A stretch of 64,000 nucleotides of DNA from Marinomonas sp. UCMA 3892 (GTDB taxonomy: Bacteria > Pseudomonadota > Gammaproteobacteria > Pseudomonadales > Marinomonadaceae), in the NCBI RefSeq assembly GCF_012726345.1, contig NZ_PTXN01000020.1:67-64066 (forward strand), written 5' to 3'. The notes below the pieces were generated by a model. It saw only the letters and a program-made list of their open reading frames with translations. It did no database searches and was not told the DNA's origin. Position 1 is the first letter of the stretch; each line of letters begins with the position of its first letter. Below are positions 30,622-40,031 of this stretch, one piece after another. A program made the position numbers and the translations under genes.

Positions 30622-31527
30622 ATGAAAATCGCAATTCTTTCTCGTAATCCTCGACTTTATTCTACTCGTCGATTGGTTGAGGCAGGTGAACAGCTTGGGC
30701 ATGAGGTAGATGTAATTGATACGATGCATTGTTATATGGACATTACAAGTAGCAACCCTTCCGTTCGTTACGACGGTAAGCCTCTGCCTAAGTATGATGC
30801 GGTTATTCCAAGAATTGGAGCATCAGTTACTTTTTATGGTACGGCTGTGGTTAGACAGTTTGAGATGATGGGCACTTACAGTATTAACGAGTCTGTGGCG
30901 ATCAGTCGTTCACGTGATAAGTTAAGATCTTTGCAGCTTATGTCCCGTAAAGGCTTGGGTTTGCCTAAAACAGGTTTTGCGCACCATCCTGATAAGATAG
31001 GCGACTTGCTTAAAAATGTCGGTGGCGCGCCTGTAGTGATTAAGCTTTTGGAAGGTACTCAAGGTATTGGTGTGGTTTTGGCGGAGTCTAATAAGACTGC
31101 TGAGTCTATTATCGAAGCTTTTATGGGCTTAAAAGCCAATATTTTGGTGCAAGAATACATCAAAGAAGCGGGCGGTGCTGATATTCGTTGCTTAGTGGTT
31201 GGTGGCAAGGTTATTGCTGCAATGAAAAGGCAAGGTGCAGAAGGCGAGTTTCGCTCAAACCTTCACCGCGGTGGCACAGCGTCTTTAATTCGATTGTCAC
31301 CTGAGGAAAGACGTACCGCAGTAGAAGCTGCAAAAGTAATGGGCTTGAATATGTGTGGTGTGGATATACTAAGATCCAATAATGGCCCTCTTATTATGGA
31401 AGTTAACTCCTCGCCTGGTTTAGAAGGTATTGAATCTGCAACCGGCAAAGACGTCGCTTCTATGATTATTAAGCACATTGAAAAAACGGCATTTTTGAGT
31501 AGCACAAAAACAAAAGGAAAAGGTTAA
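30622..31527 (+). CDS. rimK: Ribosomal protein S6-L-glutamate ligase RimK
   Basis: 301 residues from the ATG at 30622, preceded by AAAGGA. The frame extends upstream to 30592, but [18 protein letters not shown] is the conserved RimK start. It is an ATP-grasp ligase: [18 protein letters not shown] binds nucleotide, [19 protein letters not shown] and [14 protein letters not shown] complete the active site. It adds Glu residues to the C-terminus of S6 in E. coli. Its stop codon overlaps the start of the next gene (TAATG), a sign of tight coupling to a metallohydrolase. Confidence 0.93.
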   Translation: MKIAILSRNPRLYSTRRLVEAGEQLGHEVDVIDTMHCYMDITSSNPSVRYDGKPLPKYDAVIPRIGASVTFYGTAVVRQFEMMGTYSINESVAISRSRDKLRSLQLMSRKGLGLPKTGFAHHPDKIGDLLKNVGGAPVVIKLLEGTQGIGVVLAESNKTAESIIEAFMGLKANILVQEYIKEAGGADIRCLVVGGKVIAAMKRQGAEGEFRSNLHRGGTASLIRLSPEERRTAVEAAKVMGLNMCGVDILRSNNGPLIMEVNSSPGLEGIESATGKDVASMIIKHIEKTAFLSSTKTKGKG

Positions 31528-32576
31528 TGGGGAAAGCAACTTTAACAATTGGCGGTGTAGAGATTCCGCTAGGTGGTACTGCTCGTATAAAACTGCCAAT
31601 GGTAAAGTTGTATACGGACACGAACATGTCTATGCCGGTGTTTGTAAAGCGCGGCAAGCGTTCTGGTCCGACCTTGTTTATTAGCGCTGCGATTCATGGT
31701 GATGAGTTGAATGGTATCGAGATTATTAGTCGAATCATTCAAAGCAAATATCTTGAGAGTTTAAAAGGTACCTTGATCGCAGTGCCAATTGTTAACGGTT
31801 ATGGCGTGTTGAGTCAAAGCCGTTATTTACCTGATAGACGAGATTTAAATCGTTCTTTTCCAGGTTCTCAGCGTGGCTCTTTAGCGGGACGCGTTGCAGA
31901 TCGTTTTTTGAGTGAGATTGTTTCTAAGGCAAATTACGGTATCGACCTTCATACGGGAAGTTTGCACCGTACCAACTTGCCGCAAGTGCGAGCGAATCTT
32001 GATGATCCCGAGACGCTGGCTATTGCAAGAGCCTTTGGTGTTCCTGTTTTGATGAACTCTAACCTTCGCGATGGCTCATTACGTGAATGTGCTAATGATG
32101 TTGGTGCTAAGGTTATTTTGTATGAAGCGGGTGAAGCGTTGCGCTTTGATGAGCTATCTATACGAGCTGGTGTGAAAGGTATTGTTGGCGTCATGAGGCA
32201 TTTGGGAATGTTGCCTAAGTCGCGCAGTAAAAAGTCTCTGTCTGAGCCAAGAATTGCACGCAGTAGTAGTTGGATAAGAGCCACTGATAGTGGTTTTACA
32301 ACACATATCAAGGAGCTAGGTGATCTTGTTGAAACAGGTGATGTGCTTGCTGAGATTAAAGATCCTTATGGTGATATTTTAGATAAAGTTTTGTGCAAGA
32401 ATGGTGGGATCATTATTGGTAAGCAAAATATACCATTAGTTCAAGAAGGCGATGCTATGTATCATATCGCTCACTTCTCATCCCCAGATGAAGTGGCGGG
32501 ACATGTGGAAAGTATGCAGGATGAGTTGATGGATAGTGATGCGTCTTTGAATTTGATTGATTATAAGTCGTCTTGA
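31527..32576 (+). CDS. Succinylglutamate desuccinylase/aspartoacylase-family metallohydrolase
   Basis: 349 residues of the AstE/AspA branch of zinc carboxypeptidases. Zinc ligands are His and Glu in IHGDELNGIE and His in GIDLHTGS; the Arg motif is RDLNRSFPG and the catalytic Glu lies in LYEAGEALR. Residues 235-330 form a beta-rich domain with GEFVETGDVLAEIKDPYG-like biotinyl/barrel-sandwich character (here LGDLVETGDVLAEIKDPYG). It overlaps rimK by one base. Given the family chemistry (cleaving N-acyl amino acids), it may remove or trim Glu from RimK substrates; this is inference. Confidence 0.85.
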   Translation: MGKATLTIGGVEIPLGGTARIKLPMVKLYTDTNMSMPVFVKRGKRSGPTLFISAAIHGDELNGIEIISRIIQSKYLESLKGTLIAVPIVNGYGVLSQSRYLPDRRDLNRSFPGSQRGSLAGRVADRFLSEIVSKANYGIDLHTGSLHRTNLPQVRANLDDPETLAIARAFGVPVLMNSNLRDGSLRECANDVGAKVILYEAGEALRFDELSIRAGVKGIVGVMRHLGMLPKSRSKKSLSEPRIARSSSWIRATDSGFTTHIKELGDLVETGDVLAEIKDPYGDILDKVLCKNGGIIIGKQNIPLVQEGDAMYHIAHFSSPDEVAGHVESMQDELMDSDASLNLIDYKSS

Positions 32577-32689
32577 TCCAATGGGTAATGCCATTTTTGT
32601 TATAAATGTCATGACATAAGCATAAAACAAGTAATGAAAGTGTCATCTTCATTTGCTGTATCGTTTTTTCACTTTTTTTTCACTAAAAT

Positions 32690-32716
32690 CTCAACTTCAA
32701 AAGTTGAGGTCTTTTC
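32690..32716 (+). promoter_or_regulatory. Hairpin covering the ribosome-binding site
   Basis: CTCAACTT (32690-32697) pairs perfectly with AAGTTGAG (32701-32708) around a CAA loop. The only Shine-Dalgarno candidate, GAGGT at 32706-32710, starts inside the 3' arm. The ATG follows at 32717. Upstream AAAA and downstream TTTT could extend the stem. It could limit translation or work as a weak terminator. Confidence 0.5.
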
Positions 32717-33334
32717 ATGTTTATTCTTCGTGGTTTGGTTTATCTTTTTGCTGTTGCTGGCGTAGCTCAGCTTATTTCTTTGGAAGGGTATCAGTCGCTA
32801 ACTGCTGCTGAATACAGTGAGCAAACCCTTACTGAGCATCTGCAAGACTTCATGTCTTTCTTTAGCTGCATGTTATTTCTTTATGCTGCGCGTTTAGACG
32901 CAAAATTAAATATAGCCGCGACATTGCTCGGAGCTTTACTGGCGATGATGTTTGTACGTGAATCTGATTCTTTATTGGATCAGTATGTGTTTGATGGAGC
33001 GTGGCAAAGTATTGTAAGCATGATATTTATATGTGTTTTAATTTTTCTATGGGGGCGGTTTTCTTCAATTTACGCTTCTTTAAAAGAATATTCTCTACAA
33101 TCTAGCTTTGGTACTTTTCTAGCTGGATTTGTCACTATACTGGCGTTTTCTAGGTTGATGGGTCGTAGTTCATTTTGGCAAGCTGTAATGGGCGATTCCT
33201 ATATGCGTCTTGTTAAGAATATTGTAGAAGAAGGGATTGAGACATTAGGTTATACCTTAATCTTAATCTCTGCTATTGAGTTGGTTATTGCTTGTCGTAG
33301 ACGCAGTAAGCTAGCAAAGATAGAGCATAACTAA
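32717..33334 (+). CDS. Predicted six-helix membrane protein, unknown function
   Basis: 205 residues, almost entirely hydrophobic: helices at about 3-20, 42-62, 64-82, 92-112, 128-148 and 172-194. Polar residues cluster at membrane edges in FVRESDSLLDQYVFDG (near residues 80-95) and IVEEGIETLGY (near 165-175), which looks like a conserved acidic site. I do not recognise a named family. It is a single-gene unit closed by a bidirectional terminator and has an unusual hairpin over its ribosome-binding site. Confidence 0.7.
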   Translation: MFILRGLVYLFAVAGVAQLISLEGYQSLTAAEYSEQTLTEHLQDFMSFFSCMLFLYAARLDAKLNIAATLLGALLAMMFVRESDSLLDQYVFDGAWQSIVSMIFICVLIFLWGRFSSIYASLKEYSLQSSFGTFLAGFVTILAFSRLMGRSSFWQAVMGDSYMRLVKNIVEEGIETLGYTLILISAIELVIACRRRSKLAKIEHN

Positions 33335-33346
33335 TTTCTAATGTAA

Positions 33347-33390
33347 TGAAAAAAACGCGCCATGTTGAATAAGCATGGCGCGTTTTTTTT
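33347..33390. terminator. Bidirectional terminator
   Basis: AACGCGCCATG (33354-33364) pairs with CATGGCGCGTT (33374-33384), with A residues before it and eight T residues after it. It serves both the membrane-protein gene and the convergent ygiQ gene. Confidence 0.9.
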
Positions 33391-33427
33391 ATCTCTGTCT
33401 CTTAGTGGGCTTAATTTGGGGATAAGC

Positions 33428-35695
33428 TTACTGTTGGCGAGACTTTACTTTTGTTTTGCGGCGTTTTGCTGGAGCAGTTGGTCCACCATTAGTACGGCTA
33501 CTTGCAGGTTTGGCATTGTTGCTCGTTTTGCGGCGAGCTTTTTCTGCAGCGGCGTTCTTCTCCATGGTTGGTCTGTTTGACGTATGGGAAGCACCAGTAG
33601 CTTGGCCTGGTTTGGCTTTTTGAGGACGGCGATGGATCTGCTTATCTTTCTCTTCCGCTGGCACCAATTTGTTATCACCATGACCTATAAGATCAGGGCG
33701 TCCCATTTTGATTAAAGTGTTGCGAAGGTCTTGCCAGTTGCTTGGATCGTGATAACGCAAGAAACCTTTTTGCACCGTACGCTGCTTGGCATCTTTGGGT
33801 GTATAAACGTCTTCACTCTTATAGGTAACTGGTTTCAGTGGGTTTTTACCGGAATGATACATAGCTGTCGCTAATGACATGGGTGAAGGATAAAAGGTTT
33901 GTACTTGGTCTGGTTTGAAATCATTGGTTTTCAACCACACAGCTAGGTTAAGCATATCTTCATCAGAGCTACCAGGATGTGCGGCGATAAAGTAAGGGAT
34001 TAAATGCTGCTTCTTGCCCGCTTCTTTGGAATATTTATCAAACATGCGTTTGAAGCGATCGTAAGTCCCCATACCTGGCTTCATCATTTTTGATAAAGTG
34101 CCTTGCTCAGAGTGTTCTGGAGCAATTTTCAGTAAGCCACCAACATGATGAGTGACAAGCTCACGAACGTACTCAGGATCTTCTACAGCAAGGTCATAAC
34201 GTAAACCGGATGCGATAGACACGGTATGAATACCTTCAATCGCGCGAGTCTTACGATATAGTTGTGTTGTTGGGCTATGATCTGTATTCAAGTTGGAGCA
34301 AATGGTCGGATAAACACAAGACAGTTTACGGCATGACGCTTGTACTTCATCGTCGTTACAGTTCAGTGTGTACATATTGGACGTTGGTCCGCCAAGGTCA
34401 GATATATGCCCTGTGAAACCTGGAACCTTGTCCTTGATATCTTCAATTTCTTTCAAAATAGATTCGTGTGAGCGAGATTGAATCACTCGTCCTTCATGTT
34501 CGGTAATCGAACAAAAAGTACAGCCACCAAAACAACCGCGCATGATGTTGATCGACGTTTTGATCATGTCATAAGCAGGAATACGAGCTTTTTTGTATTT
34601 TGGGTGTGGTACACGTGCATAAGGTAAATCAAACACGCCATCCATTTCAGGTGTTTCCAATGGAATCGGTGGCGGGTTAACCCAAATTTCTTTCTTGCCA
34701 TGTTTTTGAATCAATGCTCGTGCGTTATGTGGGTTTGATTCAAGGTGTAAAATACGCGATGTGTGTGCGTATAAAACAGGGTCTTTAGAAACTTTTTCAA
34801 AAGAGGGTAAACGAATATAGGTTTTTTCAGGATCGAGCTTTTCGCCACGACGAAGTGGAGCAGGAATTACGCGAATAGGCATGACGTCAGACTCTTCTTC
34901 ATCCTTTGTCTGACACTTGCCTTCTGGGATATATTCATAAGGGCTGTAAATTTGATCAACTTTGCCAGGCCAATCCACACGGGTCGAATCGATTTCCGTA
35001 TAGCCGCCAGGTGGAGTATTTCGAACAATAGTCGTGCCGCGAATGTCGGTTAACTCATCAAGCGTTTTACCCATCGCCATCTGATGAGTTACTTCAATCA
35101 TGGCGCGTTCAGCGTTACCGTAAAGTAGGATATCAGCGGTTGAGTCGATTAATACAGAACGGCGTACTTCATCACTCCAATAATCGTATTGAGCAATGCG
35201 ACGTAGACTGGCTTCAATTCCGCCAATCATCACTGGTACATCATGGAAGGCTTCTTTACAACGCTGAGAATAAACAATAACCGCGCGATCAGGGCGTTTT
35301 CCGCCAATGCCATAAGGTGTATAAGCATCATCATTACGTACTTTCAAGTCGGCAGTGTAGCGGTTGATCAAGGAGTCCATATTGCCTGCAGTAACGCCAA
35401 AATACAGGTTAGGACGGCCAAGGCGCATAAAGTCTTCCGTATTTCGCCAATCTGGTTGATCGATGATGCCGACTCTGTAACCCTGTGCTTCTAGTAAGCG
35501 ACCTAAAACCGCCATACCAAAACTAGGGTGATCCACATAAGCATCACCTGATACTATGATTACATCACAGCTGTCCCAGCCAAGAGCGTCCATTTCTTCT
35601 CTGGTGGTTGGTAGGAAGGGCGAAACGCCATAACACTCAGCCCAATATAATGGGTAAGAAAAGAGTTCTTTGGCGGTTTTATGTCGTTTGATCAT
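33428..35695 (-). CDS. ygiQ: YgiQ-family radical SAM protein
   Basis: 755 residues. An N-terminal UPF0313 region ([29 protein letters not shown]) precedes the radical SAM core, whose cluster cysteines lie in [17 protein letters not shown] near residues 386-393. The C-terminal 90 residues are Lys/Ala/Pro-rich and probably disordered ([18 protein letters not shown]). The substrate of YgiQ is not established to my knowledge. It follows tpm in the same direction with a 139-base gap, so it could have its own promoter. Confidence 0.92.
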   Translation of the reverse strand: MIKRHKTAKELFSYPLYWAECYGVSPFLPTTREEMDALGWDSCDVIIVSGDAYVDHPSFGMAVLGRLLEAQGYRVGIIDQPDWRNTEDFMRLGRPNLYFGVTAGNMDSLINRYTADLKVRNDDAYTPYGIGGKRPDRAVIVYSQRCKEAFHDVPVMIGGIEASLRRIAQYDYWSDEVRRSVLIDSTADILLYGNAERAMIEVTHQMAMGKTLDELTDIRGTTIVRNTPPGGYTEIDSTRVDWPGKVDQIYSPYEYIPEGKCQTKDEEESDVMPIRVIPAPLRRGEKLDPEKTYIRLPSFEKVSKDPVLYAHTSRILHLESNPHNARALIQKHGKKEIWVNPPPIPLETPEMDGVFDLPYARVPHPKYKKARIPAYDMIKTSINIMRGCFGGCTFCSITEHEGRVIQSRSHESILKEIEDIKDKVPGFTGHISDLGGPTSNMYTLNCNDDEVQASCRKLSCVYPTICSNLNTDHSPTTQLYRKTRAIEGIHTVSIASGLRYDLAVEDPEYVRELVTHHVGGLLKIAPEHSEQGTLSKMMKPGMGTYDRFKRMFDKYSKEAGKKQHLIPYFIAAHPGSSDEDMLNLAVWLKTNDFKPDQVQTFYPSPMSLATAMYHSGKNPLKPVTYKSEDVYTPKDAKQRTVQKGFLRYHDPSNWQDLRNTLIKMGRPDLIGHGDNKLVPAEEKDKQIHRRPQKAKPGQATGASHTSNRPTMEKNAAAEKARRKTSNNAKPASSRTNGGPTAPAKRRKTKVKSRQQ

Positions 35696-35834
35696 TGTTT
35701 ACTCTTGGTATCGGGCGTAATGGTTAGCGGTATTCTTTGTCATTACGAGGATACATGGCTTATCGGTGAAAAATTGTGCTGCATTATCCCAGAAAAAACC
35801 TAGGGTAGACAGCCTAATCTAGGCCTATTCAGGC

Positions 35835-36482
35835 TTATATTCTTTCAGGTTGAATGCGCCATACACTTTCTTCAAATATATTGTGCCCTTCCTCTTTATA
35901 CTGGGGATTGGTCAGTGCTAGGTTTTCAGAGGCGATTTTCTGAATTTGATTCCCCCACAGTGATACAACACTATCTTCATTGACAGAAAACGGTGGACCT
36001 TGTTTGTCGCCATCATACTGCAATGAAACCAATAACACGCAAGCTGACGAGGATAAGCGCCCAAGGGTATGGGAGACATATTCAGTACGTTTTGATTCAG
36101 GCATGGCTACCATGGCTGCGCGATCATAGCAGGCATCAAATTCGTTTTCTTTGAATTGGAAGTAGTCACCTTCGACAATACGTAAAGGTAATCCGTCAAC
36201 GGTATGAACTTTTAAGTCGCCCTCTTGATGAGTGTTAAAAGCTAAATCGTTATCGCCTAAAAATTGAATCACTGCCAGAGAAGAGAGTTCAACACCTGTA
36301 ACCTCATAGCCTTGCTCAGCTAACCAGAGCAAGTCATTGGACTTTCCACATAGCGGCACAAGAATTCGACTGCCTTTTGGTAAAGCAGGCCAGAATTCAG
36401 TTAGCTTCGGATTGACGCCTTCTTGATGAAAGCCAATTCGCCCTGTTTTCCATCGATCCAACCAAAATTCATTTGTAATCAC
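35835..36482 (-). CDS. tpm: Thiopurine S-methyltransferase
   Basis: 215 residues from a GTG start with GAGG upstream. FWLDRWKTGRIGFHQEGVNPKLTEFWP and RILVPLCGKSNDLLWLAEQGYEVTGVELS are the diagnostic bacterial TPMT motifs; the latter is the SAM-binding loop. The enzyme methylates sulfur in thiopurines, and bacterial homologues act on selenium and tellurium oxyanions. Its size matches the Pseudomonas enzyme (218). Confidence 0.92.
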   Translation of the reverse strand: MITNEFWLDRWKTGRIGFHQEGVNPKLTEFWPALPKGSRILVPLCGKSNDLLWLAEQGYEVTGVELSSLAVIQFLGDNDLAFNTHQEGDLKVHTVDGLPLRIVEGDYFQFKENEFDACYDRAAMVAMPESKRTEYVSHTLGRLSSSACVLLVSLQYDGDKQGPPFSVNEDSVVSLWGNQIQKIASENLALTNPQYKEEGHNIFEESVWRIQPERI

Positions 36483-36653
36483 GATAACCTCGTTAAATTA
36501 GGCTTGTTTATGTTCTGTGTGTATTGTATTTGTCTTATTTTACGTCGAACAATTTGTAATGCAAAAAGCCATTATAGACGGCAAAAAAAAATTTAATTGC
36601 CTATTTTTCGCATTTTACACGTAGATTGTTGCAGTCTTCCATACGGAGTTTTT

Positions 36654-36857
36654 ATGTCTTTAGAGCTCGCGCCAGACCATATAAAGCTGGCTGTTGATCT
36701 TATTGAGTTGCTTGAAAGTCACGATATTGAGCCAAGTGTCGCGGTTGGTGCTTTGACCATTGCTTTAAAAGATTTTCAAGCGAAGCTTGAAAAAATAAAT
36801 AAAGAGCAAGCGAAGCTTGAAAGAATAGATAAAAGTAAAGTGAGCAGAATGAACTAG
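36654..36857 (+). CDS. YbaM/DUF2496-like small protein
   Basis: 67 residues from the ATG at 36654, which follows ACGGAG. An upstream in-frame extension to 36597 lacks support. MSLELAPDHIKLAVDLIELLESHDIEP closely resembles the start of E. coli YbaM (DUF2496). The second half is a charged helix (LEKINKEQAKLERIDK). The DNA holds a short duplication, GCGAAGCTTGAAA at about 36781 and 36811, encoding KLEKI/KLERI. Function is unknown. Confidence 0.75.
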   Translation: MSLELAPDHIKLAVDLIELLESHDIEPSVAVGALTIALKDFQAKLEKINKEQAKLERIDKSKVSRMN

Positions 36858-36952
36858 ATCAGTGAAAAAAGGATAGTTTCTTGGAGCCTTCGTTGAAAAC
36901 TGATGAGTTAAAATAAAATCATTTAGCCAATGGAATAAAAAGAAGTATATCT

Positions 36953-37312
36953 ATGGAATTAATCGCAATTGTTACCACGGCTTTTGTTGCGCTTTTGCAT
37001 GTGTACATTATGTACATCGAGATGTTCCTTTGGGACAAGCCTAAGGGCATAAAAATATTCGGATTGAAACCAGATTTTGCCAAAGCGAGTAAGGTGATGG
37101 CTGCGAACCAAGGTCTTTACAATGGTTTTCTTGCCGCGGGGTTGTTATGGGGGTTGTGGCTTGGAGTTGCTGGTTCACAGGTAACGGTATTCTTTTTACT
37201 CTGTGTGGTGATTGCAGGTGTGTATGGCGCGATAACATCAAGTAAGAAAATTTTGTATGTACAGGCTTTGCCGGGATTGATTGCTCTAATTGCGGTTTTA
37301 GCAGCAGCTTAG
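36953..37312 (+). CDS. DUF1304 family membrane protein
   Basis: 119 residues with four membrane helices. HVYIMYIEMFLWDKPKGIKIFG and MAANQGLYNGFLAAGLLWGL are typical of DUF1304, small inner-membrane proteins without a known role. It precedes the DinB-like gene by 25 bases and is probably cotranscribed with it. Confidence 0.85.
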   Translation: MELIAIVTTAFVALLHVYIMYIEMFLWDKPKGIKIFGLKPDFAKASKVMAANQGLYNGFLAAGLLWGLWLGVAGSQVTVFFLLCVVIAGVYGAITSSKKILYVQALPGLIALIAVLAAA

Positions 37313-37336
37313 CAAATACATTAAGAGGTGATGGTT

Positions 37337-37870
37337 ATGTCAGTAAAAGAAAATATGCAGCTGATGGCGTCTTATAATCAATGGATGAATAAGGCTGTTT
37401 ATAAAGCTGTTGGTGAGTTGAGTTATGCCGATCTGATTGAAGATAAAGGTGCATTTTTTGGATCTGTATTAGGAACGCTTAATCATAATCTGGTGGCGGA
37501 TATTATTTGGCTGAAACGTTTTGCAGATCATTTTACTGGGCTTTCTAGTATCGGCCTTGTTCGTGTGATGGAGCGTCCGGCAGCCCTTAATACTCAGTTG
37601 TTTGATGATTTACTCTTATTGCAGGCTAAGCGTTTCGAGCTAGATAAGCTGATTATTGCCATGATAGATGAAGTAACTGATGAGATGTTAGTGTCGGCAT
37701 TGGAGTATAAAAATATGAAGGGTATTGGTCATTCGCAAAGATTTGGTTTTACGTTGCAACATTTTTTTAATCATCAGACTCATCATAGAGGACAGATAAC
37801 GACCTTGCTTTCACAAATGGGAGTGGATGTAGGAACTACTGATTTGATAACCACGATTCCTCGCATGTAA
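37337..37870 (+). CDS. DinB-family protein
   Basis: 177 residues, starting at the ATG at 37337 with AAGAGG nine bases upstream; the frame opens nine bases earlier with GTG. It is a four-helix-bundle DinB/YfiT-like protein. Metal ligands are predicted in GTLNHNLVADIIW and in FFNHQTHHRGQITTLL. Relatives include metal-dependent thiol transferases; the E. coli DNA polymerase IV of the same name is unrelated. No LexA-type operator is visible upstream. Confidence 0.85.
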   Translation: MSVKENMQLMASYNQWMNKAVYKAVGELSYADLIEDKGAFFGSVLGTLNHNLVADIIWLKRFADHFTGLSSIGLVRVMERPAALNTQLFDDLLLLQAKRFELDKLIIAMIDEVTDEMLVSALEYKNMKGIGHSQRFGFTLQHFFNHQTHHRGQITTLLSQMGVDVGTTDLITTIPRM

Positions 37871-37913
37871 TTGGTTATAATGTGCGTTAATTCTATGTAG
37901 AAAGAGTTTTATT

Positions 37914-39155
37914 TTGCACACACTTGACCAGCTTAACCGTGGAGAGTTGAAAGGCGTTATTCGTCTACAGCTATCTGAAAATTTAACCACTTTTCCTGAG
38001 GCTATTTTTGATCTCGCTGAAAGCCTAGAAATTTTAGATCTTTCGAATAATAGTTTAAGTGAGCTACCAGCGGATTTATCACGTTTCAAAAAACTGCGTA
38101 TTCTCTTTTGCTCGAATAATCAGTTTACTGAATTGCCAAAGGCTCTGGGGCAATGCGAGAAATTGGAGATGATTGGTTTCAAAAGCAATCAAATCATTGA
38201 CGTATCTTCTGATTCGTTGCCCACGCAGACGCGTTGGCTGATTCTTACGGATAACAAAATAACATCACTTCCAGATGATTTTGGCAGATTGACACGATTG
38301 CAAAAACTGGCGTTGGCTGGCAATCGACTGGTAACTCTTCCAGATTCCATTATTAATTGCCATAAGCTGGAACTGGTCCGGTTATCCGCTAATCAGTTGG
38401 TTGCTTTCCCTGATGCATTATTAAATTTACCTCGCTTGGCTTGGTTGGCATTCTCTGGCAATCCATTTTGTGCAGAGCGTGATCCTCATAATGAGTTTAA
38501 AACGGTTCAGTTTTGTGATTTGAAATTACATCAAGTATTGGGGCAAGGGGCATCAGGTGTTATTTCCTTAGCGACTTGGCGTGAAAATACTTTTGATTTT
38601 TCAGACTCCGTAGCTATCAAAGTATTTAAAGGTGAGGTGACCAGTGATGGATATCCCGAGGATGAACTGGATGCATGCCTTGCCGTTGGTAGTCACAATA
38701 ATTTAGTTCAACCACTTGCCAAGGTGGTAGAGGAAGATTGTTCAGCTCTAGTAATGGAGTTAATCCCTGCCCATTATACAAATTTAGGTCAACCACCAAG
38801 CCTTGTATCTTGTACGCGAGATACTTTTGCGGAAGAACAGCAATTTTCAATTGATAAAATTGCCCGAATTATTGAGCAAGTAGAGCGGCTGGTAGTACAT
38901 TTTTGTGAGAAAAAAGTCAGTCATGGGGACTTGTACGCCCACAATACTTTGATCAATGAAGAAGGGCATGTCTTGTTTGGCGATTTTGGTGCTGCATCAA
39001 AATATGCCAATTTATCCGCTAGACAGCAGCGTGGAATTGAGCGCATAGAGCGACGAGCCTTGGGATTTTTTATTGATGATATGTTGAGTTTGTGTACTGA
39101 GACAGACAGAAGCAGCGAGCTTTATAAATCGCTTCAGTCTCATGCTTTTTATTAA
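37914..39155 (+). CDS. Leucine-rich-repeat protein kinase
   Basis: 413 residues from a TTG start with AGAAAGAG upstream; MHTLDQLNRGEL matches the start I recall for Pseudomonas relatives. Residues 15-190 contain about seven leucine-rich repeats of the LxxLxLxxNxLxxLP type. Residues 200-413 form a eukaryotic-like protein kinase: Gly loop LGQGASGVISLATW, Lys in VAIKVFKGE, catalytic loop HGDLYAHNTL (HGD instead of HRD) and metal motif GDFGAAS. No signal peptide or membrane helix, so it is cytoplasmic. The target is unknown. Confidence 0.88.
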   Translation: MHTLDQLNRGELKGVIRLQLSENLTTFPEAIFDLAESLEILDLSNNSLSELPADLSRFKKLRILFCSNNQFTELPKALGQCEKLEMIGFKSNQIIDVSSDSLPTQTRWLILTDNKITSLPDDFGRLTRLQKLALAGNRLVTLPDSIINCHKLELVRLSANQLVAFPDALLNLPRLAWLAFSGNPFCAERDPHNEFKTVQFCDLKLHQVLGQGASGVISLATWRENTFDFSDSVAIKVFKGEVTSDGYPEDELDACLAVGSHNNLVQPLAKVVEEDCSALVMELIPAHYTNLGQPPSLVSCTRDTFAEEQQFSIDKIARIIEQVERLVVHFCEKKVSHGDLYAHNTLINEEGHVLFGDFGAASKYANLSARQQRGIERIERRALGFFIDDMLSLCTETDRSSELYKSLQSHAFY

Positions 39156-39186
39156 AACGTTAAGGCTTTTTGTCTTATCGGAATAC

Positions 39187-39222
39187 AAAAATGCCCCGCA
39201 TCACTGATGTGGGGCATTTTTA
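39187..39222. terminator. Bidirectional terminator between the kinase and ribH
   Basis: AAAAATGCCCC pairs with GGGGCATTTTT, with an inner CATCA/TGATG pairing. T tracts occur on both strands. It lies between convergent genes. Confidence 0.9.
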
Positions 39223-39256
39223 CGAACTTGGTGCTTTTTAAGGCTAAAACAAAAGC

Positions 39257-39748
39257 TTAAAGCAATTGTTTGGCTTTTTCTGTTAAGCGAATGGTTTGAT
39301 CGCAAGCGTTCGCTAGCTCAATCCCTTTCTTAACAAAATGGCGACTAAAATAGTCTTTATGTTCGTCATGCTCATGAAAATTATGAGGTGTAAGTACTGC
39401 TGTTAGTACAGGCACTTCAGTTTCCAATTGCACTTGCATTAAAGCATTACAAATCGTCGAAGCAACGAAATCATGGCGATAAATACCACCATCTACAACC
39501 AATGCTGTGCCAGCAATAGCGTTATAGCGGCCACTTTTTGCTAGCAGTTTTGCTTGTAATGGAATTTCGTAGCCACCAGGTACGGAAATGACGTCAATTA
39601 AAGAAGCATCGTAACCGCGAGAGACTAGTTCGTTTTTGAAGCCTTCAACGCAATTTAATACAATATCTTCGTGCCAAGTAGCATGAAGAATCGCGATGCG
39701 TTTTGTAGCTGGAGTGAAATCAATGTTATTCGTTGAGCTCTGATTCAT
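39257..39748 (-). CDS. ribH: 6,7-dimethyl-8-ribityllumazine synthase, type II
   Basis: 163 residues. The lumazine synthase core is clear: HATWHEDIVLNCVEGF, VPGGYEIPLQAK and QVQLETEVPVLTAVLTPHNFHEH. The signature GTALVVDGGIYRHDFVAS and the LTPHNFHEHDEH segment fit RibH2-type (type II) enzymes known from Brucella and Mesorhizobium, rather than the type I form of E. coli with IRGGTPHFEYVA. It condenses aminoribitylaminouracildione with butanone phosphate. An FMN riboswitch lies 125 bases upstream. It is a single gene, separate from any rib operon in this window. Confidence 0.88.
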   Translation of the reverse strand: MNQSSTNNIDFTPATKRIAILHATWHEDIVLNCVEGFKNELVSRGYDASLIDVISVPGGYEIPLQAKLLAKSGRYNAIAGTALVVDGGIYRHDFVASTICNALMQVQLETEVPVLTAVLTPHNFHEHDEHKDYFSRHFVKKGIELANACDQTIRLTEKAKQLL

Positions 39749-39873
39749 TTTTTAATCCTAAATATCTAAGGTGAATCAGGGCGAACGGGCAGGCAAATAC
39801 ACCACTTTTAAATGGCATACCTTAAATTGGGTACAACAAAAGCTGCTATGCCAATATAGGTCTTGTCTGACGC

Positions 39874-40031
39874 GCTCTCTATCATCCGGACTATAACCGT
39901 CGGCTCTGGAATTACACCAGATCTGCTGACCCTAAAAGAAAAGTTTCTTGAAGGCGCTCGCGGGCTTAGAATTTAACTTATGTAAAGTCTTTACCGCCGG
40001 TGGGGAATTACACCCCGCCCCGAGAACGAAG
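39874..40031 (-). promoter_or_regulatory. FMN riboswitch (RFN element)
   Basis: Read on the minus strand, the 5' part is TTCTCGGGGCGGGGTGTAAT and then CCCCACCGGCGGTAAAGAC, and the 3' end is AGTCCGGATGATAGAGAGCG. These are the conserved blocks of the RFN element. It lies directly upstream of ribH and should reduce its expression when FMN is abundant. Boundaries are estimated from the closing helix. Confidence 0.93.

Noticed and set aside
30447-30647. Possible 66-residue ORF between der and rimK
   Set aside because: It overlaps the rimK start, has no ribosome-binding site and has a composition typical of AT-rich spacer.
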